A DNA stretch of 64,000 nt. It comes from Anagrus nilaparvatae. Lineage: Eukaryota > Arthropoda > Insecta > Hymenoptera > Mymaridae. The notes below the pieces were generated by a model, which was not told the origin of the DNA, ran no database searches, and was given only the letters and a program-made list of their open reading frames with translations. Each line of letters starts with the position of its first letter. Position 1 is the first letter of the stretch. Made by a program: the position numbers and the translations under genes. Below, piece by piece: positions 32,082 to 43,770 of this stretch. The stretch is from contig JAKSXM010000237.1 in NCBI GenBank assembly GCA_022575985.1, positions 1,754,501 to 1,818,500 of the forward strand. Direction: 5' to 3'.

Positions 32082-33192
32082 TACTTTGAAAATTTATTTG
32101 TCTGTCTGTCTGTACTTAATTAAATTTTTTTATTTTCTCTATTATAATTATAGAATCAATCAGAACCTATAATTTTTCATTAATTTTAACCCTTAGCAGC
32201 ACGGGTGCCTTCCAAAAACGTTAGAGCACGGGGGGGGGGTCTAGCGGACCCCAGCGACTTTGTAAGTCTATAATTCCTTCAAAATTGGTCCAAAATTAAC
32301 TTTTTTTTTATTTAGAACGCAGAAGAGTTCAATTATGCGATTATAAAATAAAAAACTGAAAATTATTAGCCTGTTTAAAGATATTAAAAAAAGAAAATTT
32401 CTTCTCATTATAAAAAGGGTGATTTTTTTAAATCGCAATAAAATTGGTTTAAAAAATTATAAATAACTTTTTAACCACTAAACGGGAAACGCCAAAGGGT
32501 AAACTTTAAAGAAATTTAAGTAAAAAATTTCAAATTAAAAAAAACATGAATTATTCCCTTGAATTAAAATGACACCTTTTTGTAAATTTCTATATGCATA
32601 GTTTTTTTTATTAAAATAGTTTTTTTATTCTAAAAATATAAAAAATAAATGATGAACTAATTCCACAAATATTGAAACACATTTCTATCATATTCTTTAT
32701 AACCTTAAAAGCATACCCGAAGTATGTATCTTTGCCCATTGCGTTTTCTGAACTTCATGCATTAAATTTTCAATTTTTTCACCAAATAGGTTTTGGGCAA
32801 TATTTGCAATGTTTAAATTATTTAAAGAACATTCTTTTATTGAATTTTCATAAAACATTGATTTATCAATCAGATAATTAAAAAATATTTACAAAATTAT
32901 AATTTTTTTAAAGCAGAAAATAATACGTAACCACACGGGGAGGTCTACCGGACCCCAAAAAAATTTTCCAAAGCGTATGCAACCAATACACGAAAAGTTC
33001 TGAGGCTTTTACAGTTGTAGATGAGTAATACAACTACCAAAATAAATTACCAAACATATACAGAAACTGCCATTATAGATTTAGGATAATCCCATGTTTT
33101 TTAAAACTACCATGGGGTCCGCTGGACCCCACCCGTGCTTCTGAGGGTTAATAAAATTAATGGAGCCGGAGCCCCCCTATCACCTATGCTAG
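32082..33192 (+). mobile_element. Helitron fragment abutting the previous one, carrying a piggyBac-like insert
   Basis: It begins ACTTTGAAAATTTATTTGTC directly after the preceding CTAG and ends with a decayed hairpin (GGAGCCGGAGCCCCCC) and CACCTATGCTAG at 33189-33192. Its middle is occupied by the 32190-33147 element. Confidence 0.7.
32190..33147. mobile_element. piggyBac-like MITE with TTAA target duplication
   Basis: TTAA flanks both ends (32186-32189, 33148-33151). The termini are CCCTTAGCAGCACGGGTG and CACCCGTGCTTCTGAGGG. GGGGTC-GGACCCC words occur near 32227, 32938 and 33114. TTAA plus CCC ends is typical of the piggyBac group. No transposase. Confidence 0.85.
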
Positions 33193-34825
33193 TATTTATA
33201 TACAAAAACTAATTTTATTCTATTTTTTTACTACTTAACTATAACTTTAAAATGAAATTGTTATGTCAAATTCTAATATAACTGGCCGTATCACATGATA
33301 AAAATCTCAATAATTAAACCAAAATTTACATGAAAATAACGAACTCTTAGGATCCATCTTAAATCGTAGCATACAATCAATAAAAGAGTTCGTTAAGAGA
33401 TTTTTACTTCTAAAAGTCTTATCTTAAGACGACCCAAAAATAGATGACAAAATCAAAAATACACTTTCTAATATAAATAAATCTTAAATATCTGGAGCAA
33501 TCAATACTAAATTTTCTACTTAATTAAATAATAGTCAATTTCAAGAACAAAATTTAAATATTTTTAAAAATATTAATAATTTTAGAACTTCTTCTGACAA
33601 AAATCAAAAATCACTCCTAGCAGACACAACAGAGGCTATCCTACTTCATTCAAACTCAACTACTCAACCAATTTACAAAAATGCTAGACTACCCGCACAA
33701 GAAATAGCAGAAGTAATATTTATAATATTGCAGAACAAAACCTTGCACATTTAAACGAGTTAATAAATTTCAATCTTGACGGTTTTAACCAACAAAATAA
33801 CGGGTTGAAAATAAGAGGTTGAAAATTTTGATGGAAAAACACTAGACGCACAGTGAGACAAGCATATAGTAAAAATGGGACATGGTTAAAATATTTTAAA
33901 ATAATGAAAAAAAATTTTGTGTTCAAATATTTTCGAGGTCAGAATTAGCGATTTTTTTTGTTTTGAAAAAACTTTGCAAATCAAATTTACAAGCAAAGAG
34001 AAGAAAGTTCTATTAAAAAAGTTTTTTAAATTAGCTAGAATAATTATATTTTATATATATTTTCGAGGTCACTGATTACGAATCTGAAGTTAAAGTTACT
34101 AATTTGCTTTGTGTTTTGCAAAAATTTTACTAATTAAATAAGAAATTAAATCGAAAAAAATTATATAATAAATTAATATTTTTGAATTAAGTTGAATTCT
34201 ATATATTTATTTTGCAAAAAAAATAAGATCTAAGAATAAATTTTTTTTATAAGAACGAATGTAATTTCATTATTAAATTCAGTTAATTAATAATTTCTTT
34301 ATAAAATTTCGCAAACGTATTTATATTTTTTAAACTGAAAAATAAACTTTAAGTAGGAAATGTAGTATTATTAAGAAGTGTAAAATACTATTTATATTTA
34401 TTGCTAATTGGGGATTTATTGCTATTTGGGAAGTAACGGACACCCTAATAATTATACTAATACACTTTTTTTAGGTTTATTTATCATTTATGTACATATA
34501 TTAATACAGAGCTGTACCTAAAAAAAATTTTCTTTTTATTTTTAAACTATAAATATATTACTTTTTTATGGTAAAAAATATATTTTTTTTTTCATTCAGC
34601 AGCTAAAAAAAAAAAATTTTGATCTATGGTGCCTATCATTTAGTATACACAAAAACGGTAATTTTTCATCGAGCAGAATTTTTTTTCCTAAGAAACTGCG
34701 TTGTAGCCGATTTTTGGACACTTTTTTTTTTTACTACACTGTGCGACCTCATTAAAATACCAAATTATTCAATATAAACTTTAAATAATTTAAATATTAA
34801 TTATATCTACTATATTAAAAAAAAA
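33193..34825. other. AT-rich DNA with one decayed coding hint
   Basis: Around 33600-33760 the plus strand reads KSLLADTTEAILLHSNST and YKNARLPAQEIAEVI before breaking, which looks protein-like but is unrecognised. The rest is AT-rich with long A/T runs and no definable feature. Confidence 0.35.
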
Positions 34826-36460
34826 ACGCTGCCAAACAATTTGCACTCTGGTTATTCATTAGCAATAACAAAATGTTCTTAATGGTCTATTTTACCTAAC
34901 AAAGCATAACGTAATAAGAAAAACTAAAATTGATCTTTTCCCTGATATTGTCAGTTTAACATCTCATAGAAAAAATTAGGTTTTTTACATCTCACCTGAA
35001 AATAATCATATGCTACAGTATACTCTCGTGAACGTGCGATAGAACCTTCTGAGGTACATTCGGAGAACATTCGCGCCGAATACAAATTTAGAATATGAGT
35101 CCGAATGTACTTCAGAATATTCTGTAGAACATTAAATGATTATTTTGTTTTTTTTTAAATAAACAAAGAATATGCAAAATAAGGGTATATATTTATAATA
35201 AGTTTAACATATTATTATTATAAAAATAAAGTAAAATATACATAAATGTATATCAGTTTAGATTCCATGTACCATTATATCATAGATATGAAGAAATAAA
35301 TTTCTTATTTTCCATATTAATAAGTACATCAATGGTATTTCACTCTGATACATTGAGTGAGATCATCAGTAAGAAACTCAATGTATCTTTCTTATATACC
35401 ATTTTATTCAACTAGATGTGTCTTTGATTTCTTATATACTCTTGCAAAATCATTTCTCTTGCGAGAATATATAACAAATCTAATCACATCTAATGCCATG
35501 AATTTGGTGCTTTGAATGTGATATACTTTATTCAACTATAATATTTGTTACCACAAAGTGGTCCAATGTTATTAATTGATTTCAAATATATATTCTCGCA
35601 AGAGAAATGATTTTGCAAGAGTATATAAGAAATCAAAGACACATCTAGTTGAATAAAATGGTATATAAGAAAGATACATTGAGTTTCTTACTGATGATCT
35701 CACTCAATGTATCAGAGTGAAATACCATTGATGTACTTATTAATATGGGAAATAAGAAATTTATTTCTTCATATCTATGATATATTTGGTACATGGAATC
35801 TAAACTGATATACATTTATGTATATATTTTACTTTATTTTTATAATAATAATATGTTAAACTTATTATAAATATATACCCTTATTTTGCATATTCTTTGT
35901 TTATTTAAAAAAAAAAAACAAAATAATCATTTAATGTTCTATAGAATATTCTGAAGTACATTCGGAGTCATATTCTAAATTTGTATTCGGCGCGAATGTT
36001 CTCCGAATGTACCTCAGAAGGTTCTATCGCACGTTCACGAGAGTATACTGTAGCATATGATTATTTTCAGGTGAGATTAAAAAAGAAGATTTTTCTACAC
36101 CAGTACATGACCTTCTCTTATAATAATTATGTCTGTTAGACAGTTTTTGGTGTAGCTCGCGTAGTTATATAGAATTTCTAAAATTAGTGCTAGAAAAGAA
36201 TAGAAAAGAATAGGTAAATACTATGTACATAAAGAATAAAAAATTTTAATTTTCTTATATTTTTTGGTGGAAAAATATTTTGAAAGAAAGTTTTTTAAAA
36301 ATTAAGTACCAGATTGGAGATATCGAGTAAAAAAAATAATTCTAGTTATTAGTACTTTCATAAAAATAAATTATTTACTACGTCAAAAAAAAAAAATAGT
36401 GTTTTTTGTTTTTTTAAAGAGAAAAATTTTGAGACAAAAATTTTTTGAAAACTTAGGTAT
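34826..36460 (+). mobile_element. Partial 156-bp-repeat element split by a palindrome
   Basis: 34826-34920 carries the characteristic left end (CGCTGCCAAACAATTTGCAC, then AACAAAATGTTCTTAATGGT). Degenerate 156-bp units reappear at 36240-36460 (CAGATTGGAGATATCGAGTA). The 34989-36077 palindrome lies between. The right end (GGTTCCTC tail) is missing. Confidence 0.65.
34989..36077. mobile_element. Near-perfect 1.09-kb palindrome
   Basis: Arms of about 480 bp, beginning ATCTCACCTGAAAATAATCA and ending in the complement, differ at only a handful of positions by eye. The spacer is about 100 bp (35475-35575). No open frame. Near identity implies recent origin or ongoing homogenisation. Confidence 0.85.
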
Positions 36461-37927
36461 TAATACAAAGAAGGAAGTAAAATCTCAAAGGACTAATTAG
36501 AGGCAAATAACAGATACTTGTAGTAACTTAAATTTTGCTAATAAAGGTGCTCAGTACCCAAGTAAACAATTACTGGGGAAAAGCGCTGGGAGCGGGGGGA
36601 GGGTGAAACTTCTTGGGGAAGGGGGTTAAAAAAAAACTTAAACAATCGATAAATTATCATTTTTTATGATAAAATTATTAAATACAATTTTTCATAAAAA
36701 TAAACCCCTTTCAAGTAATAGCGCAAGGAAAAGTGTAATTTTTGCCAAAAAATGTTAAATTTTTTAAAGTTTTTTTTAATTTACTGAAAATCTGGTAGTA
36801 TTACAAATAAAATTAATGAAGTATTTTAGTTGAAAAATAAAGTGATTTTTTTCTAATTTTTGTAAGATTAATATTAAAGAAGATATGACATGGCAAAAAT
36901 GGTTATAACTTTTATCTAATTTTCTTCATTCCAATTTTTTAGCACCATCTGGGCTGAGGTACTTGAAAAAAAAATCCTTAGATGTAAGGTCGGAACACTT
37001 GTTCCTAAATATGTCCAGCCATTTTTGGCCCTATCATGTAATTATTGTTTACGTTTTGGCCTGATAAACTTGGGTAAAATCGTATATATTGTAAGTAATT
37101 TTCAGTTTATGGCCAGCAGCGTGAACATTATTTATTTAAAACAGACAAATTTTTTAGCATTTATTCCAAGATATTTGTATTTCAATTTTTTATTATAATT
37201 TTTCATCTGTAAACAGATTTGGCAGTTTAAAATTGCCTATTTTATGTTTACAACGTTAAATAATGCTCTTTTTTGTTGGGCGGAATTTAAAAGAAATGGT
37301 TCAGATGACATGAAATTTCGGCGATAACCTTAGCTTTGAAATGGTTCATTGTACATCTCGTTATCTTTAGCCAAAAAAAAGTTATAGCCAAAAATCCTTT
37401 TTTTCAGCAATTACATAAAATGTTTATACACTGTAAAAAACAACTCCGGTGATTTTACGACAAAATTGGTAAATTTACGAAAATTTAGTAAATTTTCAAA
37501 AAAATTTGCAATTTTTCAACAAAAATCTACAACTATGTCATAATTTTACGATTTTTGTAGAAAAATTGCAAATTTTAATCGAAAACTTGCGACAAACTGA
37601 AACAGTTGTGAAATTACAAGCCATATTTTTTCAACTTAAAAACACATAGCGAACCATTTAGAGTCATAAAATAATTTTTTTTTATTTTACACCATGAGAA
37701 AATATGAATAATTTTTTTTTTCGCTACATTTCTGTTGGCAAATAGGTGTATAATTATTTATATTTTAAGAATAAAAAATGTTTTTAATTACGTATAAAAG
37801 GGTAATCTGAACGAACAAGTTATTATAAGCAAAAACAGAACGATTCAATTACTTAAAATTTTTTAGGTACCTATAACAAAAGTTATTAACAAAGTTAATA
37901 AGTCTTTAAAAATAAAATAATCAATTA
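36461..37927. other. AT-rich DNA, no gene seen
   Basis: A G-rich patch at 36590-36625 and a weak internal inverted repeat at 37440-37620 (TTACGACAAAATTGG region) are the only structures noticed. Confidence 0.35.
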
Positions 37928-39723
37928 CACTGAAAATCTTTTTGGTGTTTTGACCAATTGCGTTCAGTCATCATATCTAATAAATTTTTCAGAGCTCTCA
38001 CAGCTTAATTTCGGGCTGTATAGCCCCAAAATCGTTGCCCCTCGCAACTATTTATTAGGGGTTTAGATAAGTAAAATAGGTTGGAGTCAAGAGGCACAAA
38101 TGTTAGTGTTACAGAATCCTGAGATTTTAAAGTATTAAAATTTATTTCTTAAATCTATTTTACATTAAAATTCAATTAAACTCCTTGGTTTTTCAATTTC
38201 TAAAATTTTTAATTATTTAAAAATTGTTTAATTTAATAAATTATAATATTAATAACCTATTTTGTGTAATTATTGGTTATAAGGTTAACTTTTATTTGAA
38301 ATGGAAATTTTTCATGAAATACCAGTTGTCTTAATAGGTGCGTTAAATTATTTATTTCAAATAACACATATTTTTACTTAATTTAATAAATGTAACGTAT
38401 TATTATTTCAATTTAAAGATTATGCTTATATTAATATTTTTTTCACATAAATTATGCTTTTCGTATAGACGAAGTCAGCTATTTTGAAAATAATGATTTG
38501 TTCCACGTTCCAGATAATAATCCTGTTGGAATGTTTTTATTAATAAATTATAAATATACAATAATCATTGATTTGTCAATCCTGACTGAATTGGTCTTAA
38601 ATGAAGAACTTTTGAGAAGCGTTAACTTAAAGTAAAAACCTTATAACATAATTTAAAATATAAAATATTATTCAAATAAAACTTATTTTTATTTTTTTTT
38701 TACAAAGAATAAGCATGCATCGATTTAAAGAACTTATCGAAAAAGCTATCCAAATTTTTCCAATTGTAAAGAAGAATTATTTACTCCGTTTGAAATAGAT
38801 AGTTTAAAAGGTCCATCAGGCATTTTCTACAGTACATATATGAAAAGATTAAAAAGCAAACAAGAGAAAGAGAACTTTAATAATTAATTTTAGGCTCTAA
38901 TTTACTTTTTTAAATTTAAAATCATCAGTAAATATAAATTTTATTTAATTAATCAAACATTTAGTTTCAAAATTTTAAATTGTGCAAATTTAATATGCAA
39001 TTATATAATATAAAAAATAAATAATGATATAGTAAAATTTTTGTTGTTAAACTTTTTATTTAAGAATAAATTATGTAGGCTACAGATACTTTTTATTACT
39101 ATGATTAGGTTTATTACTTTGATTAATCATTGGATTTTGAACAAAACAGTCAAGTTTTCCTCGCTAATCCACCCAAGTCTTATGAAAATAAATTTTTCAG
39201 CTGAATCCATTCAGAAAGATATAAGGAAAAAAGCGCAGCAAAAAATTTTTTGTCATTCAAATGTGGTAAAAACACTCCCAACCCCCCCATTTACCCAAAA
39301 AGTTCAAAATAACCATTTTGGCAATTTTGAAGGTATATAGTAGGTTCTTAGCCTTCTAAATTCAAATCTAACATCGAAAATTAAGTTATAGGGGTGTAGC
39401 ATCATTATTTAACCATTTTAACCCTGAAAATTTAATTTTTCTTAAAAAGAAAATAATTTTTTTTATTTTTGTGGGATTTAGTAGGTATTTTGGGCTGCTA
39501 AAAATTTTCAGGATTATTTACATTTTAAAGCTCAGTTATTATAACCCCAATATTTTGTTATTGTGAGTAACCAAAAAAATAATAATTATGCAAACCTAAA
39601 TTCAGGATGTAAAATTATTAATTTGGAGCTGAGGCCCCCAAAATCATTGTGCTATCTCAGCCTGGGGTTTAAGTGCCGTGGTCAACGGTCCAAGTGCGCA
39701 GAACCACAAAAAGAATTTCAGTG
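37928..39723. mobile_element. CACTG...CAGTG TIR element carrying a small gene
   Basis: Ends CACTGAAAATCTTTTTGG and CACTGAAATTCTTTTTGTGG (complement) form imperfect TIRs of about 20 bp, flanked by TA on each side. Subterminal parts share CCCCAAAATCGTTG / CCCCAAAATCATTG. CACTG termini recall the CMC (EnSpm-type) group, but a TA duplication is not decisive. The inside carries the 38301-38887 gene and AT-rich DNA; no recognisable transposase. Confidence 0.5.
38301..38887 (+). pseudogene. Three-exon gene-like unit inside the CACTG element, one frameshift
   Basis: Exon 1 (38301-38337) is ATG plus MEIFHEIPVVLI and leaves in phase 1 at GTGCGT. Exon 2 (38469-38631), after TTTTCGTATAG, re-enters in phase and gives DEVSYFENNDLFHVPDNN and IDLSILTELVLNEELLRSVN, leaving at GTAAAA in phase 2. 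Exon 3 starts at 38708 after a T-rich acceptor: HRFKELIEKAIQIFP. One base is then missing near 38765, after which CKEELFTPFEIDSLKGPSGI continues to a stop at 38887. About 130 residues in total. Two phase-consistent introns argue for a real gene, either broken or with a sequencing error. Family not recognised. Confidence 0.5.
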
Positions 39724-40589
39724 TATATAATACAAAATAAAATAAATTATATTAGGTATAACTTTTTTTTTTTATTTAAATTTTCAAAACTAAAAAGAAT
39801 AAGTCTGTAATTTATACCTATTTGATTATAACTTATAATAAATATTCTTTTCATACTTAAGATAAATTTGTATTATAACCAACAATATTAATACTATTTG
39901 TTGTCTAATAATCATTCTTATATGTTTTAACAGATTTTCATTATATTGTTAATAATTAAATTAAATTCAAATTTAAAATATTTTATTTAGAAAAAAAAAA
40001 TTAAATTAGCAAAAAATAAATACTAAATACTTTTTAAAAAATTTTTCTGAAAAAAGTGGCATTTATTTGATAATCTTAGCTTTAATTCCAAAACATTTTT
40101 AAAAAACCTCTAAAAAGGGTAGTTTTTACTATTTACAGGGTGTTTCAGAAATTTCTTACTTTAAAATCGTATTCAGTGACCCAAAATGTCCCCCGGTACC
40201 TAATTTCACGAAAATTCATTTAATATTGCCCGAGATATTTTGCGCCAAAAAAACAGTTTGGCCAATTTTTTCCTTTTTTATATTATATTAGAGTGCAGAT
40301 ATCGAGTAAAAACGATAATTCTAGATATTAATACTTTCATGAAAAAAATTAGGAACTACGACAAAAAAAAAGTATTGTTTTTTGCATTTTTTAAAGAGAA
40401 AAGTTTTGAGACAAAAATTTTCAAAAAAACGATTACATTCAGAGATGATGTTTATAGAATATAATGATAATACCATGAATAGAATAGAAGACATCTGTTT
40501 TTTAAAAGGTCATTTTAAAAACACGATACGTTTAATTAAAAATAGCAAAAAGTTTAAAAAACGAATTTTTTATTATTTTTAAAATACAC
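39724..40589. other. AT-rich DNA with one 156-bp-family fragment
   Basis: 40275-40440 is a degenerate copy of the 156-bp unit (GCAGATATCGAGTAAAAACG, ACTTTCATGAAAAAAATTAG). The open frames here are translations of it. Nothing else seen. Confidence 0.45.
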
Positions 40590-41459
40590 TTTTAAATAGT
40601 TTTGATTTTAATATTCCACTAGCTGATTGGCCTCGCTACGCTCGGCAGAATGTGACAGTAATATTGAACATTTAACTATCACACTATCCGTTGATGTCTA
40701 AAAATAAAAAATATTGCTGTGCGAAATTAAAATAATTTTTGTTTTTCATTTGAAAATTGTTTTAAAAAATATTTTAATCATAAAATCCTATCCTATATAT
40801 ATTAAAATGAAATAATCGAAAAAATTGATTATTTTTAATATATTTCAGCACTAATTTATGAAGAGCTGTATGGACGAAAATACATGAAAGTTGTTTTAAA
40901 TTAATTTTTAAAGAAATATCCCCAGCAGTTTTTTTTATTTTTAAAAACTATTTAAAAGATTTTGAGATATCAAACAAAGAAGTTAGTGGTCGAAAACATA
41001 AAAAAATTTCATTTTTTTTCACTAAAACTGATTTTTCTCAAGATCTAAGAGGTCTTAATCCTTGGAAAAAATTCTATCAATGTCTGTTTGTTTTTTTTCA
41101 ATTTGAGCTCTCGTTTTCAATTTGAGCTCTCGGTTCAGAGTTACAACTGTTTAAATCTAAGAAGTTTAAATTTAAAAACTCAAAAAATTGTCATTTTTGC
41201 CACTTGATAACTTAAAATGGTTTGTATCAAAATGTAAAAACCAAATCGCTTTGTATATATTAAGCACTTTTCTAAACCACTTTTTTTTGTTTTTTATTTA
41301 ATGCATTCGTTAAAGAGAAATATCAAAAAAAAGACTGAAAGTCAAATTTTTTGAATTTTTGGGTTTTTAATGTTTAAGACAGCCGATATCCAATTTCTTA
41401 TTCCATGAAATTTTTCGAATTTTTTCATATATAAAACACCCGACAATATAGATTGAAAT

Positions 41460-42110
41460 ATTTGAAACATTTTCATGTTGTAGACATGAAATGTTGTTTC
41501 AATTATTTTTATGCAATAATAGCATTGAAATATTAGTATTGAAATTAGCAGATTATTCCCCACTTAAATGTTCTCGAATACTGAACTATTTATAGAAATG
41601 TTGTAATTTCAATTGTTTTTATGCAGTAATAGCATTGAATTATTAATATTGAATTTATCAAAATATACCCCACTTAAATGTTTTCGAATACTGTCCTGTT
41701 TTATAGAAATTTTGTAATTTCAAATAATTTTATGCAATCGTAGCATTGAAATATTAGTATTCAATTTAGCAGAATATTCCCCACTTAAATGTTCTCGAAT
41801 ACTTTCCTGTTTTATAGAAAAGTTGTAATTTCAATTATTTTTATGCAATCATAGCATTGAAATATTAGTATTGAATTTAGCAGAATATTCCCCACTTAAA
41901 TGTTCTCGAATACTGTCCTTTTTTATAAAAATGTTGTAATTTCAATTGTTTTTATGCAATAATAGCATTGAATCATTAGTGTTGAATTTAGTAAAATATA
42001 CCCCACTTAAATGATTTCAAATATTGACCTATTTTATAGAAGTTTTTTAATTTAATATATTTTTATGCAATGATAGCATTGAAATATTAGTATTGAATTT
42101 AGCAAAATAA
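41460..42110 (+). repeat. Satellite array, about 6 units of 110 bp
   Basis: The word AGCATTGAAATATTAGTATT recurs at about 110-bp steps (41523, 41631, 41741, 41850, 41963, 42075), each followed by CCCCACTTAAATGTTCTCGA. The same family, more diverged, occupies 49990-51180. Confidence 0.85.
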
Positions 42111-42119
42111 ACACCACCT

Positions 42120-43770
42120 TAAGAGTACCACTTAAAAAAAAATATTTTATTGCAAAAGTCATATTGATTGTCCAAAACTTATGAAAGTTTTATATAAGAA
42201 AATTTCATAAAATTTCATCTGTCTTTTTTAAACACGAAATAAATAAATTTCCTAAAAATATTTTATTGACAAAGTCATATGGATTGTCCACATCTTTATA
42301 AATTTCCAATGTATATTTTATTTCGTCTTATATATGAAAAGTTCATATAATTCAAACTTTATAAATTGTCAATTTATCTTATTGCAAAAGTCATATTGAT
42401 TGTCCAAAACTTAATAAATTTCCAATGTATATTTTACTTCATTTTATATATGAAAAGTTCGTAAAATTTCATTCGTTTGTTTTAAATATGAAATAATAAA
42501 AATTTTCAAAAAAAATATTTTATTGCAAAAGTCATATTGATTGTCAAAAATTTTATGAAAATATCTTAAAATTTCATTCTTTTGTTTTAATTAGGAAATA
42601 ATAAAAATTTTCAAAAAAATTATTTTATTTCAAAAGTCATATTGATTGTCCAAAACTTAATAAATTTCCAATCTATATTTTACTTCGTTTTGTATATGAA
42701 AAGTTCATATAATTCAAACTGTATAAATTGTCAATTTATCTTTTATTTTTTTTCGTGAATGTAAATATCATTTAAAAAAAATATTTTATTGCAAAAGTCA
42801 TATTGATTGTTCATAACTTTATAAATTGTAATTGTTTATTTTATTTAGTTTTTTCTATGAAAATATCATAAAATTTCATTCGTTTGTTTTAAATATGAAA
42901 TAATAAAAATTTTCAAAAAAAATATTTTATTGCAAAAGTCATATGGATTGTCCAAAACTTTATAAATTTCCAATGTATATTTTACTTCGTTTTATATATG
43001 AAAAGTTCATAAAATTTCATTCGTCGGTCGTAAACATAAAAAAATAAATATTTCCAAAAAAAATCTTTTATTGCAAGTCATATTGATTGTTCACAACTTG
43101 ATAAAAGTCAAAAAATTTTCAATATATATTTCTTGTTATATAAAATAGTATAATAATATATATATTTTGTCTCAGATATTAAAAAAAAATTTTAAATGAT
43201 AAATTTTTTTGTAATTTAATGTTAATTATTATATTTAGATTGTTATATGAATATATAAATAAGAATGTTATGAATTTATAATATTATAATATAATATTCA
43301 TAAATTCATATAATAATTGTCCAAAACTTTATAAATTTTATAAAATTTCATTTGTGTGTTTTAAAACCGAAATAAAGAAATTTTCAATAAAAATATTTTA
43401 TTGCAAAAGTCATGTTGATTGTCCAAAATTTTATAAATTTCATAATATTTCATTTCTGTGTTTTAAACACGAAATAAATAAATTTATTAAAAAAATCTTT
43501 TATTGCAAAAGTCATATTGTTTGTCCTAAACTTTATAAATTTCCTAAAATTTCATTTGTGTGTTTTAAAAAAAAAATTTTAAATTTAAAAATTAAAAAAT
43601 TAAAAAATTAAAAAATTTAAGAATTAAAAAATTTCATAAAATTTCATTCGTTTGTCTTAAACATGAAAAAATAAAAATTTCAAAAAAAAATCTTTTATTG
43701 CAAAAGTCATATTGATTGTTCACAGCTTGACAAAAGTAGAAATTTTTTAATATATATTTTTTGTTATATA
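42120..43770 (+). repeat. Second satellite array, units of variable length
   Basis: TTTTATTGCAAAAGTCATAT and TGATTGTCCAAAACTTTATA recur at least ten times at spacings of roughly 110-170 bp, with AAATTTCATTCGTTTGTTTT as the other half. Lengths vary by partial deletion. Open frames here are repeat translations. Confidence 0.8.

Noticed and set aside
40240..40582. Two short overlapping plus-strand frames
   Set aside because: They translate a 156-bp-family fragment and AT-rich DNA.
43354..43611. Cys/Lys-rich plus-strand frame
   Set aside because: It is a periodic translation of the satellite array.
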